From Candidatus Brevundimonas colombiensis (GTDB lineage: Bacteria > Pseudomonadota > Alphaproteobacteria > Caulobacterales > Caulobacteraceae), in contig CP119326.1 of NCBI GenBank assembly GCA_029202665.1, positions 496,001 to 560,000 on the forward strand: 64,000 nt of DNA, in the 5' to 3' direction. Below, piece after piece: positions 8,076 through 17,900 of the stretch (positions within the stretch are counted from its first letter, which is position 1; every line of letters begins with the position of its first letter). The position numbers and the translations under genes are program-made. The notes under the pieces are model-generated. The model was not told the origin of the DNA. It worked only from the letters and a program-made list of their open reading frames with translations, and did no database searches.

Positions 8076-10601
8076 TTAGCGCGTCGTCGGGCAGATGGCA
8101 TCGCCTTCGTTCGAGGCCAGGCGGATATTTTCGACCGTGACGCCGAAGGCGCCGGCGGCGCGCAGGCCCCAGGGCTGTTCGACTGCCGCCAGATCGGCCC
8201 CGGCGTCGCGCAGGCACGACAGGCGGACCTTCATCGTCCGCCATTCGCCCAGCGGCGCGGCCTTGAACAGGTCCGTGACATCGACCTGGCCCTGGCCCAG
8301 CACCAGCATGACGGGCGCGACCGGGGCCGCATCGACGCGGTAACGGAAGGCCAGCGCCATCTCGCCGTTGGCCTGGCGGACCAGATCGACCGGCTGCGCC
8401 ACGATCATCGCCATGCCGCCGGCCGGCGAGAAGGTGAGCGCGCGCGCCGATTCCTGGCCGGCGCCGTCGGTTGATCGCACCGAGACGCCGGCGCGCGGGC
8501 TGGCGCCGTTCTTTTCGGCGCCCAGGCGGAACTCGCCGCCGGCGTCGCGCAGCATCAGCGACCAGGGGGCGATGAAGCGGCCATCGACGAAGTAGCGGTC
8601 CAGGCTGCTGCCCGTGCTGACCACGCCGCTGTCCTCGGACAGGGCGCCGACGCGGGCGGGCCGGGCGTAGGTCAGGCCGTAGCCATAGGCGAACTGGGGA
8701 TCATAGCCCGGCTGGCCCACGTTCAGCGGCTCGCCCTTGGCCGTCTTGGGCCAGCTGAAGGACAGGGTTCCGGTAAAGTCGTTGCGCGGCTTGCCGGCCG
8801 CATCGCCGATCAGCACGTCGGCGACGCCTGCGCCCTCCGTGCCCGGCAGCCAGGCGGCGACGAAGGCGTCGGACGCATTGATCTCCGGGTTGGTCCACAT
8901 CGGACGGCCCGACAGGAAGACCGAGACGGTGGGAATGCCCGCCGCCTTCAGACGTTTCAGCGTCTCCAGCGGTTCGGTCGGCAGGAAGTCCAGCGTGTCC
9001 ACATCGCCCTGGAACTCGGCATAGGGGGTCTCGCCGAAGACGACGATGGCGACGTCGGGCTTCTGGGTGAAGGATCCATCGGCGCTGAGGGTCGCCTGAC
9101 CGCCGCCGGCCGCCACCGCCTCGCGGATGCCGCTCCAGATCGACTGGCCGTTGGGGAAGTCGGCGTTGGTGTTGCCCGTGCCCTGCCACGTCAGGGTCCA
9201 GCCGCCCGAGGCCTGGCCGATGTCGTCGGCGTGGCCCGCCACCAGCACCCGCGCGCCCGAACGGATCGGCAGGACCGAGCCCTCGTTCTTCAGCAGCACC
9301 AGCGACTTGCGCACCGCCTCGCGGGCCAGGGCGCGGTGGGCGGGCGAGCCCAGTTCGTTGATATGGCCCTCGACCGGGCGGCTGTCGTTGAACAGGCCGG
9401 TCTTGACCTTGACCCGCAGGATGCGGCGCACCGCCTCGTCCAGGCGCGCCATCGGGATCTCGCCCGACTTCACCTGGGCCAGGGTCGAGGCGTACAGCGG
9501 CTTCCAGCTGTCGGGCGCCATGAACATGTCGATCCCGGCGTTGAAGGCCAGGGCGCAGCTTTCGTTCGAACAGCCCGGCAGCTGGCCGTGCGCGTTCCAG
9601 TCCGACACCACAAAGCCGTCGAAGCCCAGCGGGCCGCGCAGCACATCCGTCAGAATGGTCTCGTTGCCCGAATGTTTGACCCCGTTCCAGCTGGAGAAGC
9701 TGGCCATGATCGACAGCACGCCCGCGTCGATGGCCTGGGGATAGCCGGACAGGTGGGTGCGGATCATCTCCTGCTCGGACCCGGCGTAATCGCCCTGATC
9801 CTTGCCGCCCGTGGTGCCGCCGTCGGCCAGGAAGTGTTTGGCCGAGCCGGCGATATGGCCGGCGGTCAGCGGATGGTCGGCCGACAGCCGGCCCTGCAGG
9901 CCCAGGGTCATCGGACCGGCGTAGCTCTGCGCCACCTCGGGGTTCTCGGCATAGCCTTCGTAGGCGCGGCCCCAGCGGTCGTCCTGGGGCACGGCCAGGG
10001 TCGGCCCGAAGGTCCAGTCGGCGCCCGTCACCGCCACCTCCAGCGCCGTCGCCTCGCCGATGCGGCGGATCAGGTCCGGATCGCGCGCCGCGCCCAGGCC
10101 GATATTGTGCGGGAAGATGGTCGCGCCGACGATGTTGTTGTGCCCGTGCACCGCGTCGATGCCGTAGATCAGGGGCACCTTCGCCCCTGGACGCTGAGCC
10201 GCCGCCGCGCGGAAGGCCTGGGCCAGGGCGACCCATTTGTCGGCCGAGGCCCGCTCGTCCCCGCCGGGCGAAGAGTTGCCGCCCGCCAGGATCGACCCCA
10301 GCGGATAGGTCAGCAGATCCTCGGGCTTGATCGAGCCGATGTCGGCCTGGATCGTCTGGCCGACCTTCTCCTCCAGCGTCATCCGGCCCATCAGTTCGGT
10401 GACGAACGCCTCCGTCGCCGCATCCGTCATCGCCGCCGGAGACGCCGCACGCGGCCAAAGCCCCGGATGCGCCCGAGACCCCTCCGTCACAATCGAAGTC
10501 CCCGACGTCACCGCCTGGACAGGAACCGGACGCGACGGGGCGGCGACGGCGCACGCGCTCGACATGAGGGTGATCACCAAGGCGGTGGCGGTCTTTCGCA
10601 T
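8076..10601 (-). CDS. Glycoside hydrolase family 3 exo-beta-glucosidase, exported
   Basis: This 841-residue exported enzyme is predicted to release glucose from cellodextrins or beta-glucan, like the ExoP/CelD-type glucan glucohydrolases. A longer frame exists, but ATG 10601 is preferred because it begins a signal peptide (MRKTATALVITLMSSACAVA). The GH3 N-domain has GIDAVHGHNN, GSAKHFLADGG (Lys255-His256) and FVVSDWNAHGQ with the expected nucleophile Asp334. The GH3 C-domain follows, then a C-terminal beta-rich ExoP-type carbohydrate-binding-like domain (about residues 640-841). A perfect LacI-type palindrome lies 117 bp upstream. The antiporter gene follows in the same direction. It is probably in the periplasm or on the surface. 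Confidence 0.93.
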   Translation of the reverse strand: MRKTATALVITLMSSACAVAAPSRPVPVQAVTSGTSIVTEGSRAHPGLWPRAASPAAMTDAATEAFVTELMGRMTLEEKVGQTIQADIGSIKPEDLLTYPLGSILAGGNSSPGGDERASADKWVALAQAFRAAAAQRPGAKVPLIYGIDAVHGHNNIVGATIFPHNIGLGAARDPDLIRRIGEATALEVAVTGADWTFGPTLAVPQDDRWGRAYEGYAENPEVAQSYAGPMTLGLQGRLSADHPLTAGHIAGSAKHFLADGGTTGGKDQGDYAGSEQEMIRTHLSGYPQAIDAGVLSIMASFSSWNGVKHSGNETILTDVLRGPLGFDGFVVSDWNAHGQLPGCSNESCALAFNAGIDMFMAPDSWKPLYASTLAQVKSGEIPMARLDEAVRRILRVKVKTGLFNDSRPVEGHINELGSPAHRALAREAVRKSLVLLKNEGSVLPIRSGARVLVAGHADDIGQASGGWTLTWQGTGNTNADFPNGQSIWSGIREAVAAGGGQATLSADGSFTQKPDVAIVVFGETPYAEFQGDVDTLDFLPTEPLETLKRLKAAGIPTVSVFLSGRPMWTNPEINASDAFVAAWLPGTEGAGVADVLIGDAAGKPRNDFTGTLSFSWPKTAKGEPLNVGQPGYDPQFAYGYGLTYARPARVGALSEDSGVVSTGSSLDRYFVDGRFIAPWSLMLRDAGGEFRLGAEKNGASPRAGVSVRSTDGAGQESARALTFSPAGGMAMIVAQPVDLVRQANGEMALAFRYRVDAAPVAPVMLVLGQGQVDVTDLFKAAPLGEWRTMKVRLSCLRDAGADLAAVEQPWGLRAAGAFGVTVENIRLASNEGDAICPTTR

Positions 10602-10717
10602 GGATGAGGCCTGATCTTTGCGGCCGTCGCACCGCCCAAGCCAACCCCGGAGGCGCGCGTTCAGGCCAGTCGTGACGTCCAAGGTTGCAGCGGACAAGTC
10701 AAACAGTGCCAGCGGTA

Positions 10718-10731
10718 TGACAGCGCTGTCA
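10718..10731. promoter_or_regulatory. Perfect LacI-type operator before GH3 gene
   Basis: TGACAGCGCTGTCA is a perfect 14-bp palindrome with a central CG. It lies between the end of the LacI gene (10754) and the GH3 start (10601) and is the best-conserved of four related sites in the window. Confidence 0.75.
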
Positions 10732-10753
10732 AGAACAGGTTTGCAGCCAGCCC

Positions 10754-11806
10754 CTAGTGGTACGGCTCAGCCGTGGATTGGCGGGCGATCAGATCGTGCG
10801 GCACGATGACACGCGCGTTCGGGTCGCCGGTCAGAAGGCGGCGCAGCGGCGGGATCAGCCGCTGGGCGGCGGCGGCGGCCATTTCGGCCACCGGCTGGCG
10901 GATGGTGGTCAGGTCCGGGGTGCTGAACCCCGCGCCGGGCGAATCGTCGAACCCCGCGACCGAGAGGTGAGCCGGCACGGACAGTCCCAGACGCGCCGCG
11001 CAATGCAGCACCCCCAGGGCGGTGTCGTCGTTGCTGGCGAAGATGGCGGTGATCTCGGGCGCGGTCTCATGCAGCCGCTCCATGGCGACGGTTCCCGACT
11101 TGAAGGTGAAGTCGCCCTCGACCACCCAGTTCGCCCGCACCTCCAGCCCGGCCTGGGCCATGGCGTCGCGATAGCCGGCCAGGCGGCGGCGGCTGGCGCC
11201 ATAGGCGATGGGACCGGTCACGAAGCCGATCCGGCTGTGGCCCCGGCGGATCAGATGCGCGGTCATCTCGCAGGCGGCCCGCCGCTCGTCCATCTCGATG
11301 CAGTAGCCCCGATCGAAGGCGGCTTCCGGCCCGATGCGGGCATAGGGGGTGCCGGCGGCGTCCAGCACGTCCATGACCATGGCGTTGTCCGAATTGGGCG
11401 GGGTCAGGATGACGCCCTCGGGCCGGATCGAGTTCAGCAGGGCCATCAGGTCCCGCTCCAGGTCCGCCGAGTTGTGATCGACCAGTTCGACCATCAGGTG
11501 ATAATCGACCTGACGCGCCTCCATCAGGGCGCCGAACTCCAGACGGCCCAGATAGTCGCTGCCCCGGCCGCTTTTCCAGTGTTCGATGGTCAGGTCGGCG
11601 TCGACCAGAACGGCGATCAGCGACGAGGAGGCGCCGGCCAGGCTGCGCGCCGACAGACTGCGCCGATAGCCGAGAGACGTGGCGGCCTCTTCGACCTTGG
11701 CGCGCAGCGACGGGCTGACGTTGGGCTCGTTGTTCAGAACGCGCGACACAGACTTGATGGAGACGCCGGCCCTGGCCGCCACGTCATAGATCGTCACCGT
11801 CGCCAA
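10754..11806 (-). CDS. LacI-family transcriptional regulator
   Basis: This 350-residue repressor has the classical N-terminal helix-turn-helix and hinge (TIYDVAARAGVSIKSVSRVL, then SLGYRRSLSARSLAG, residues 4-60), followed by a periplasmic-binding-protein-like sensor domain (GVILTPP, FASNDDTALGVLHCAARLG, SVAGFDDSP). It sits inside the glucan locus, upstream of the GH3 gene on the same strand and divergent from the halogenase-like pair. The 14-bp palindromes at 4747, 10718 and 18114 and the degenerate site at 11897 are its likely targets. The inducer is probably a sugar or oligosaccharide, but this cannot be read from the sequence. Confidence 0.93.
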   Translation of the reverse strand: MATVTIYDVAARAGVSIKSVSRVLNNEPNVSPSLRAKVEEAATSLGYRRSLSARSLAGASSSLIAVLVDADLTIEHWKSGRGSDYLGRLEFGALMEARQVDYHLMVELVDHNSADLERDLMALLNSIRPEGVILTPPNSDNAMVMDVLDAAGTPYARIGPEAAFDRGYCIEMDERRAACEMTAHLIRRGHSRIGFVTGPIAYGASRRRLAGYRDAMAQAGLEVRANWVVEGDFTFKSGTVAMERLHETAPEITAIFASNDDTALGVLHCAARLGLSVPAHLSVAGFDDSPGAGFSTPDLTTIRQPVAEMAAAAAQRLIPPLRRLLTGDPNARVIVPHDLIARQSTAEPYH

Positions 11807-11896
11807 ATTCCGCCCCCGAATACCGACCGCTCACGCCGTTCTTACCACCGATGCGGGGAATAGCGATGACGCGCGCGCGCATATTCTTCACCCGTT

Positions 11897-11910
11897 GTCC
11901 TGCGCTGTCA
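11897..11910. promoter_or_regulatory. Degenerate LacI-type site before halogenase gene
   Basis: GTCCTGCGCTGTCA matches the right half of the consensus TGACAGCGCTGTCA exactly (GCGCTGTCA) but the left half only partly. It sits 30 bp before the ATG at 11940 in the divergent gap with the LacI gene. One good half-site makes it weaker evidence than the other copies. Confidence 0.4.
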
Positions 11911-11939
11911 TGGGCGGAATTCATCTGATACGAAGCGGT

Positions 11940-13466
11940 ATGGACACGATCGCAGACCAGGGCTCGATTAGACGGGTCGTCATCCTCGGCGGCGGCACGG
12001 CCGGATGGATGACCGCCGCCGCCCTGTCGCATCGGCTGGCGAGGCGCGGCGTCGAGATCGAGCTGATCGAGTCCGACGCCATCGGCATCGTCGGCGTGGG
12101 CGAGGCCACCCTGCCGCATATCCGCGCCTTCAACGCCGCGATGGGCATCGACGAGCAGGCCCTGATCGACCGAACCCGGGCGACGTTCAAACTGGGCATA
12201 CAGTTCGTCGATTGGGGACGGCCGGGCGACGCCTACATCCACCCCTTCGGCGCCTATGGCGAGCCGATCGAGGGGATCGACTTCCATCAAGTCTGGGCCG
12301 CGCGCCGGGCGGGCGGCGACCCGACGCCGCTGGACGACTTCAGCTATCCGGTGCGGGCGGCGGAGGCCTGCCGGTTCCAACGGCCGACATCGGACGAGGC
12401 TTCGCCCTTGTCCGCCTTCTCCTACGCCTTCCAGTTCGACGCCAGCCTCTACGCCGCCTTCCTGCGCGAGGTGTCGTGCGGACGTGGCGTGGTCCGCACC
12501 GAAGGCAAGGTGGTGGATCACCATCTGGATGCCGAGACCGGCCGGGTCACGGCCCTGACCCTGGAAGGCGGTCGGCGCGTCGCGGGCGACCTGTTCATCG
12601 ATTGCTCGGGCTTTCGCGGACGCTTGATCGCCCAGGCCTTGGATGCGGATTTCGAGGACTGGAGCCATTGGCTGCCGTGCGACAGCGCCTTTGCGGCGCC
12701 GTGCCAGACCACAGGCCCGGTCGGCCCCTATACGCGGGCCACGGCCCGCTCATCCGGCTGGCAGTGGCGAATCCCGCTGCAGCACAGGACCGGCAACGGC
12801 CTGGTCTTCTCCTCGGCCCACCTCTCCGACGACGCGGCGCAGCAAATCCTGATGACCAATCTGGAAGGGCCGGCGCTGGCGGACCCGCGTCGGCTGTCGT
12901 TCCGCACCGGACGGCGGCGCAGGCTGTGGGACCGCAACGTCGTCGCCATCGGCCTGTCGGGCGGGTTTTTGGAGCCGCTGGAATCGACCAGCATCTATTT
13001 GATCCAGCTGGGCATCACGACCCTGTTGGACCTGTTCCCGGATCGGGCCGGGATGGCGGACGATGCGCGGGAATACAATACGATCATGGCGCTGGAGTTC
13101 GACCGCATCCGCGACTTCCTGGTCCTGCACTATGTGGCCAACCAGCGAGACGAGCCGTTCTGGCGCGACATCCGCGAGATGGCCTGGCCGGACAGCCTGT
13201 CGGCCAAGGTGGAGGCCTTCGTGTCGCGCGGCCTGCTGCCCGACTATGATGTCGGGGTCTTCCATCCACCCAGCTGGCTTGCTGTGCTGATAGGCCAGAA
13301 CATCATCCCCCAAGGCTGGGATCCGCGCGTGGACCGGCTGAATCCCGCCGGGCTTGAGGTCCGGCTGGCCGGAATGCGCGACGCGGTTCGGCGCGCGGTC
13401 GAAGGCACGCCGGATCACATGAGCTTCGTTCGGGCCGGCGGTCGGCCGACGCAGGGAGGCGTCTGA
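11940..13466 (+). CDS. Flavin-dependent tryptophan halogenase-like protein
   Basis: This 508-residue cytoplasmic FAD-binding protein belongs to the tryptophan halogenase family. It has the dinucleotide-binding motif GGGTAGWM (residues 17-24), the family lysine in FKLG (Lys84), the WxWxIP signature (Trp274, Trp276, Pro279) and the EPLESTS segment near the C-terminal third, so it looks catalytically intact. ATG 11940 is preferred over the TTG at 11895 because it leaves a normal family N-terminus and keeps the operator-like site outside the gene. It overlaps the next gene by one base (TGATG). Proteins of this family often sit beside TonB receptors in Caulobacterales without a known halogenation substrate; the true substrate here is unknown. 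Confidence 0.9.
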   Translation: MDTIADQGSIRRVVILGGGTAGWMTAAALSHRLARRGVEIELIESDAIGIVGVGEATLPHIRAFNAAMGIDEQALIDRTRATFKLGIQFVDWGRPGDAYIHPFGAYGEPIEGIDFHQVWAARRAGGDPTPLDDFSYPVRAAEACRFQRPTSDEASPLSAFSYAFQFDASLYAAFLREVSCGRGVVRTEGKVVDHHLDAETGRVTALTLEGGRRVAGDLFIDCSGFRGRLIAQALDADFEDWSHWLPCDSAFAAPCQTTGPVGPYTRATARSSGWQWRIPLQHRTGNGLVFSSAHLSDDAAQQILMTNLEGPALADPRRLSFRTGRRRRLWDRNVVAIGLSGGFLEPLESTSIYLIQLGITTLLDLFPDRAGMADDAREYNTIMALEFDRIRDFLVLHYVANQRDEPFWRDIREMAWPDSLSAKVEAFVSRGLLPDYDVGVFHPPSWLAVLIGQNIIPQGWDPRVDRLNPAGLEVRLAGMRDAVRRAVEGTPDHMSFVRAGGRPTQGGV

Positions 13467-14866
13467 TGGCGACGAAGACCTGGCGGGTCCAAGGCGGCGG
13501 ACTGGCGGCCTGGGCTGCGGCGGCCCTGCTGGCCCGCGCCCTGCCCCACGGCCATTCGGTGAGGGTCGAGGACGGTCGCGAATCGGGCGCCGAGGATTTG
13601 CAGCCTGTTCTGGCCGAGCCGGACGGCCTGCTGGTCCAACTGGCGGACGACGGGGACGACCTGATGGTCCAGGCCCAGGGCGGCTTCTGCCTGGGCGTCA
13701 TGCTGCGCGAATGGCGCGAGGGGCGCGACATGGCCCTGGCGGAGCAGGAACCCCTGCCCGCCATCGACGGCGTGGCCGTTCAGGACGTGGTGCTGCGGGC
13801 GGCGCTGGGGGCGCCGGGGGGGCACGGCTACGCCGCCCTGTTGGAGCCGCTTCAGTTTCAGGCGCGGGTCATGCGTGCGGGCCAATACGCCCACCCCAGC
13901 CCCGAACGACAGTCGCCGCGTTCGCTGTTGCGGCCCCGACTGCTGCTGGACCGCGCGGTCCTGACGGCGCGCCTGAGGGCGGCCGCCCTGCGCGACGGCG
14001 CCCGGTGCATGTCGGCGGACGAGGCGGAAGGCTGGACGCCTTTTCTGACCGTCGACACCCGCGCCGCCGCCTTCCACGGCGACGGGGACTGGCGCGGCCG
14101 ACTGGGTCATGATCGCCTCGCGGTCGTCCGCTATCGGGGCGGCGACCAGCCGCCCTATGTCGCCGTGCGGGCGCTGTCCGACAGTCTGTTGACGCTGACG
14201 CCGCTGCGGGGCGGCGGCGTCGCCAGCCTCTGTTACGCCGAGAGCCGGACGTCGCCGGATCAGGCGAGGGGCCGCCTGCGGGCCGCCGTCGGCGAGGTCG
14301 AGATCGTCGACCAATCCGATGCCGCCGTCGGTCCCGGCTTCCTTCGGACCCCCTGGATCAGCGACAGACTGGCGCTGGGCCCCGCAGCCGCCAGCTTCGG
14401 CCCGGCCCTGGGTCTGGACGACATCCTGCTGGGCCAGCAGCTGAAGACGCTGGCCGCGTGTCTGCCCGGCGCGACAGACCAGATCCCGGCCTGCGCCGCA
14501 GCCTACAACACGGCGACCGCCAGAGACGCGGGCCACCGCGCCGACCGGCTTCACCTGATCCTGCGTCAGGGTCCGCAAGGCGCGGCCTTGGCGCCGTTCG
14601 GACCGGAGCTGGAACGGCGGGTTCGCCAGTTCCTGTCGCGAAACGGCGCGGTCATGCTGGACGGCGATCCCTATGACGCCCAGCACTGGGGGATGGTGAT
14701 GGCGGGCCTGGGCCTGACGCCCCGCCGTTACGACGTCCAGGCGGACCGATTGGACCTTTCGGCCGCCCTTGGCGCGCTGGGGCGAATGGTGATGGCCTTC
14801 GACCAGACCCTGGCCGCCCTGCCGACGCACGACACGGTCATGGCCGATCTTCACGGCGTCGCCTGA
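13466..14866 (+). CDS. Degenerate halogenase-like protein (catalytic motifs lost)
   Basis: This 466-residue protein is translationally coupled to the intact halogenase by a TGATG overlap. It keeps halogenase-like landmarks: an N-terminal GGGLAAW (compare GGGTAGW), the pattern GGFCLG at residues 72-77 where the intact copy has ATFKLG, and a C-terminal QHWGMVMAGLGLTPRRYD resembling SWLAVLIGQNIIPQGWD. The family lysine is replaced by Cys75. The WxWxIP region appears as LLTLTPLRGGG near residues 241-251 without either tryptophan. It is therefore probably not a working halogenase, yet the open frame is intact and long. A role as partner subunit or ligand-binding protein is possible. Homology is judged by eye from these anchors. 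Confidence 0.7.
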   Translation: MATKTWRVQGGGLAAWAAAALLARALPHGHSVRVEDGRESGAEDLQPVLAEPDGLLVQLADDGDDLMVQAQGGFCLGVMLREWREGRDMALAEQEPLPAIDGVAVQDVVLRAALGAPGGHGYAALLEPLQFQARVMRAGQYAHPSPERQSPRSLLRPRLLLDRAVLTARLRAAALRDGARCMSADEAEGWTPFLTVDTRAAAFHGDGDWRGRLGHDRLAVVRYRGGDQPPYVAVRALSDSLLTLTPLRGGGVASLCYAESRTSPDQARGRLRAAVGEVEIVDQSDAAVGPGFLRTPWISDRLALGPAAASFGPALGLDDILLGQQLKTLAACLPGATDQIPACAAAYNTATARDAGHRADRLHLILRQGPQGAALAPFGPELERRVRQFLSRNGAVMLDGDPYDAQHWGMVMAGLGLTPRRYDVQADRLDLSAALGALGRMVMAFDQTLAALPTHDTVMADLHGVA

Positions 14867-14871
14867 TCCAT

Positions 14872-14905
14872 AAAAAAAGGGGCGTCGATCGGTGATCGAC
14901 GCCCC
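14872..14905 (-). terminator. Strong terminator between degenerate halogenase and TonB receptor
   Basis: GGGGCGTCGATC (14879-14890) and GATCGACGCCCC (14894-14905) form a perfect 12-bp stem with a three-base loop. The A-run at 14872-14878 becomes seven T on the minus strand, directly after the stem, so this is a textbook terminator for the receptor gene. It may also end the plus-strand halogenase transcript. Confidence 0.9.
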
Positions 14906-14928
14906 AGGCCTTCGGCTCAGAGAAGGTC

Positions 14929-17900
14929 TTAGAAGGTGTAGCGCAGGCTCAACGTCACGCGGCGGTCGCTGCGGAAGTAGGAGCGCGGGGCCAGCGGACC
15001 GGCCTGGTTGACGCCGTTCAGTTTGTAGGAGGTCTGCTGTTCCGTGACCGTGACCTCGTCCAGCAGATTGGCCCCGTACACCCCGATCTTCCAGTTGTCG
15101 TTCAGGGTGTAGAAGATCGACCCGTCCAACTGCCCGGTCGAGGCGTTGAAGATCGGCGAGAAGGGGTTCACGTCGTCGCGCGGCGTCAGCAGGAAGCCGT
15201 TGCGCCAGTTGTAGGCCAGGCGCGCGGACAGACGATCCCGCTCATAGAAGACCGAGAAGTTGTAGGTGTGGCGCGACAACTGCTGCAGCGGCAGCTCCAG
15301 CCCGGCGTAGCGCGGCTCGGTCACGGCGTTGGGGAAGGTCGAAGGCTCGACGAAGGTGTAGTTGGCCTCGATCCCCAGCCCGCTGAGCAGACCCGGCAGG
15401 AAGCTGTAGGTCTGCTGGTAACCCACCTCGAAGCCCTTGATCCAGCCGGAGCCGATGTTGACCTGCTGGTTGACCAGAACATCGGTCGAGACGCCCTGAG
15501 TGTTGCTGAACGATTGAACGAACGAACCACTGGCCAGAATGTCCGTCAGGTCCTTGTAGAAGGCGTTGAACGTCAGCGAGCTGCCCGGCTTGAAATACCA
15601 CTCCACGCCGAGATCGTAGTTCCAGGCGCGAACGCCCGTGAGCAACGAACCGCCGCCGTTCGTGGTCAGCAGGGGCGCCGTATTGACGTCGCCTCCGTTC
15701 GCCCGAATCTGGTTCATGTCAGTGTAGAACAGACCGGCGGAGAAGGCGGTGACGCCGAAGTCCGGCCGGGTCATGGCGCGCGAGACGGCGCCGCGGAAGA
15801 CCCACTCCTTGTATTTCACGTTGACGTTCAGGCTGGGCAGCCAGTCATCGTAACTGTTGGTGCGCTCCACCGGCTGGGTGCTGCCATCGCTGAAGGCGAT
15901 CAGATCATTCAATCGTGCATCGGAGAGCAGACAATAGCCCGGTCCGGACTGGCCAGGCTGGATCAGCCCGCAGCGATAACGCGCAATGGCGGCGGCATTG
16001 GCTTGGGTGACAGGAATACCCTGGCCCGGGAATCTCGGGTCATTCCTGTCGGCGTCACCGAACTGCTCGCCCACCTTCGGCGTCGTGATGAAGCCGCGCG
16101 TCTGGAATTCCGTCTTGGCGTAACGCAGGCCGATGTTGCCCGTGAGCGCCGTATCAGCACCGAAGATATCGTCACGACCGAAATCGAACCGAACATAGGC
16201 GGACTTCGTCTGTTCCGACGAAACGTTTGTCTCGCCGGGCAGGAATGGCGTGCCGGAAACCACGCCGTCACGCTTGTCCAAAGGCTTCCACGATGCTTCA
16301 GGCCTCCTGACCTCCGCCAGAGCGGCTTGCAACGTGCCATCGCGATAGGCCGAGGCCAGGCCGATGGTCGGATAGTAGCTGTTGATCGGCGACGGGTTGT
16401 GGCCGCGCTGGAAGTTGGGGAAGTCGTACTGAGCGACCGCCAGCGGTCCGGTGGTCTGGAAGGGCGAGATGCCGCCCGCCCAGCTTTCGGAAATCGCACC
16501 CCAGTTATAGGCGCTGTAGCGGCGCGTCTGTTCGCGATCCGAATAACGCGCGCCCATGCGGATGGCGCGCAGGAACGAGTTGTCGAAGTCGTATTTCAGG
16601 TCGGCCTTGAACGCCTTCTGATCGCCGTCGGACTGTTCGACGTGATCCATGGCGGCGCGATAGTAGAAGTTGGCCGGATCGTTGGTCAGGGCCGAGGGCT
16701 GGCCCGAGGCGTCGACGAACTGGATGTCCGGCACGCCGTGACGGCCTTCGCCGATCAGCGTGTAGACCGGCGTGATCGCGCCGTAGATGCTCATGTCCAC
16801 GTCGTCGGCCGACGCCTTGCTGTACTGGGCGTCCAGCCAGATCGACAGGCGGTCGGTCGGATGGAATTCGGCCGCCAGCGAGAAGTCTTCGGTCAGGGTC
16901 TGAAGATCCCGCTCGCGCTTGGGCGCCACCTGCAGGTTGGGCGCATTATTGACCAGCAGGCCGCTGGTGAAGACGCCGTTCGAGCCATAGGTGAAGGGAT
17001 TGCCGGCGGTCGGCGTCGGATCGCCGCCGCTGCCCAGATCGACCTCGATCACCCGCTCGGTCCAGCCTGAACGCGAGTCGGCGCGGATGTATTCGCCGGT
17101 CAGCTTGGCGCGGCCGTCGTTCGATTCCCATTGCAACGAACCGTCCAGGGTCGAGCGCGAGCGGTCGAACTGCTGGGTGCGCACGGCGCCGCCGCGCGGG
17201 ACGTAGCGGCGGTCCTCGCCGTTCGACAGGTCGGGGCGATAGACGAAGTCGGTCAGGTGCGAGCCGTAGGCCTCGGAATAGAGGTCGGATTCGCCATAGC
17301 TCAGCAGGGCGCCGAACGTGCCGTGCTGGGTGTCCCACACATTGCTGGCCAGGGCCGAATAGCCCAAGCCGGCCTTTTCGCGCAGGTCGCCGTAAGAACC
17401 CTCGGCCGAGGCGGCGAAGACGAACTTGCGGTTGTCGAAGGGCTTGCGCGTACGCAGATCCACGACGCCGGCGATGCCGCCTTCGATACGGTCGGCGGTG
17501 GCGTTCTTGAAGACGGCCACGCTCGACAGCAGCTCGGGCGAGACGTCGTTGAAGCCCAGGGCGCGGCCGGTGTTGACGCTGAAGGCGTCGCGGCCGTTGA
17601 ACTCGGAGCGGACGTAGGACAGGCCGCGAATGATGACGTTGGAGCCTTCGACCGAGAAGTGGTCGGGGTCGGTCGGGCCCTGGAAGCGGTTGATGTTCAC
17701 GCCCGGGATGCGCTGCAGCACCTCGTTGACCGACTTGTCCGGCAGGGCGCCGATGTCGTCGGCGGTGACGGCGTCGACGAAGGTGTCGGAATCGCGCTTG
17801 ATCGCCTGCGACGAGGCGATGCGCGCGCGGATGCCGGTGACGACGACGTCATCGACCTGTGCGGCGTCGTCTGCGGCCGGCGCGGTGGTCTGCGGCTCCG

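Noticed and set aside
9231..10607. Long plus-strand frame opposite GH3
   Set aside because: It mirrors the GH3 gene and has low-complexity, Arg/Ala-rich translation typical of antisense GC frames.
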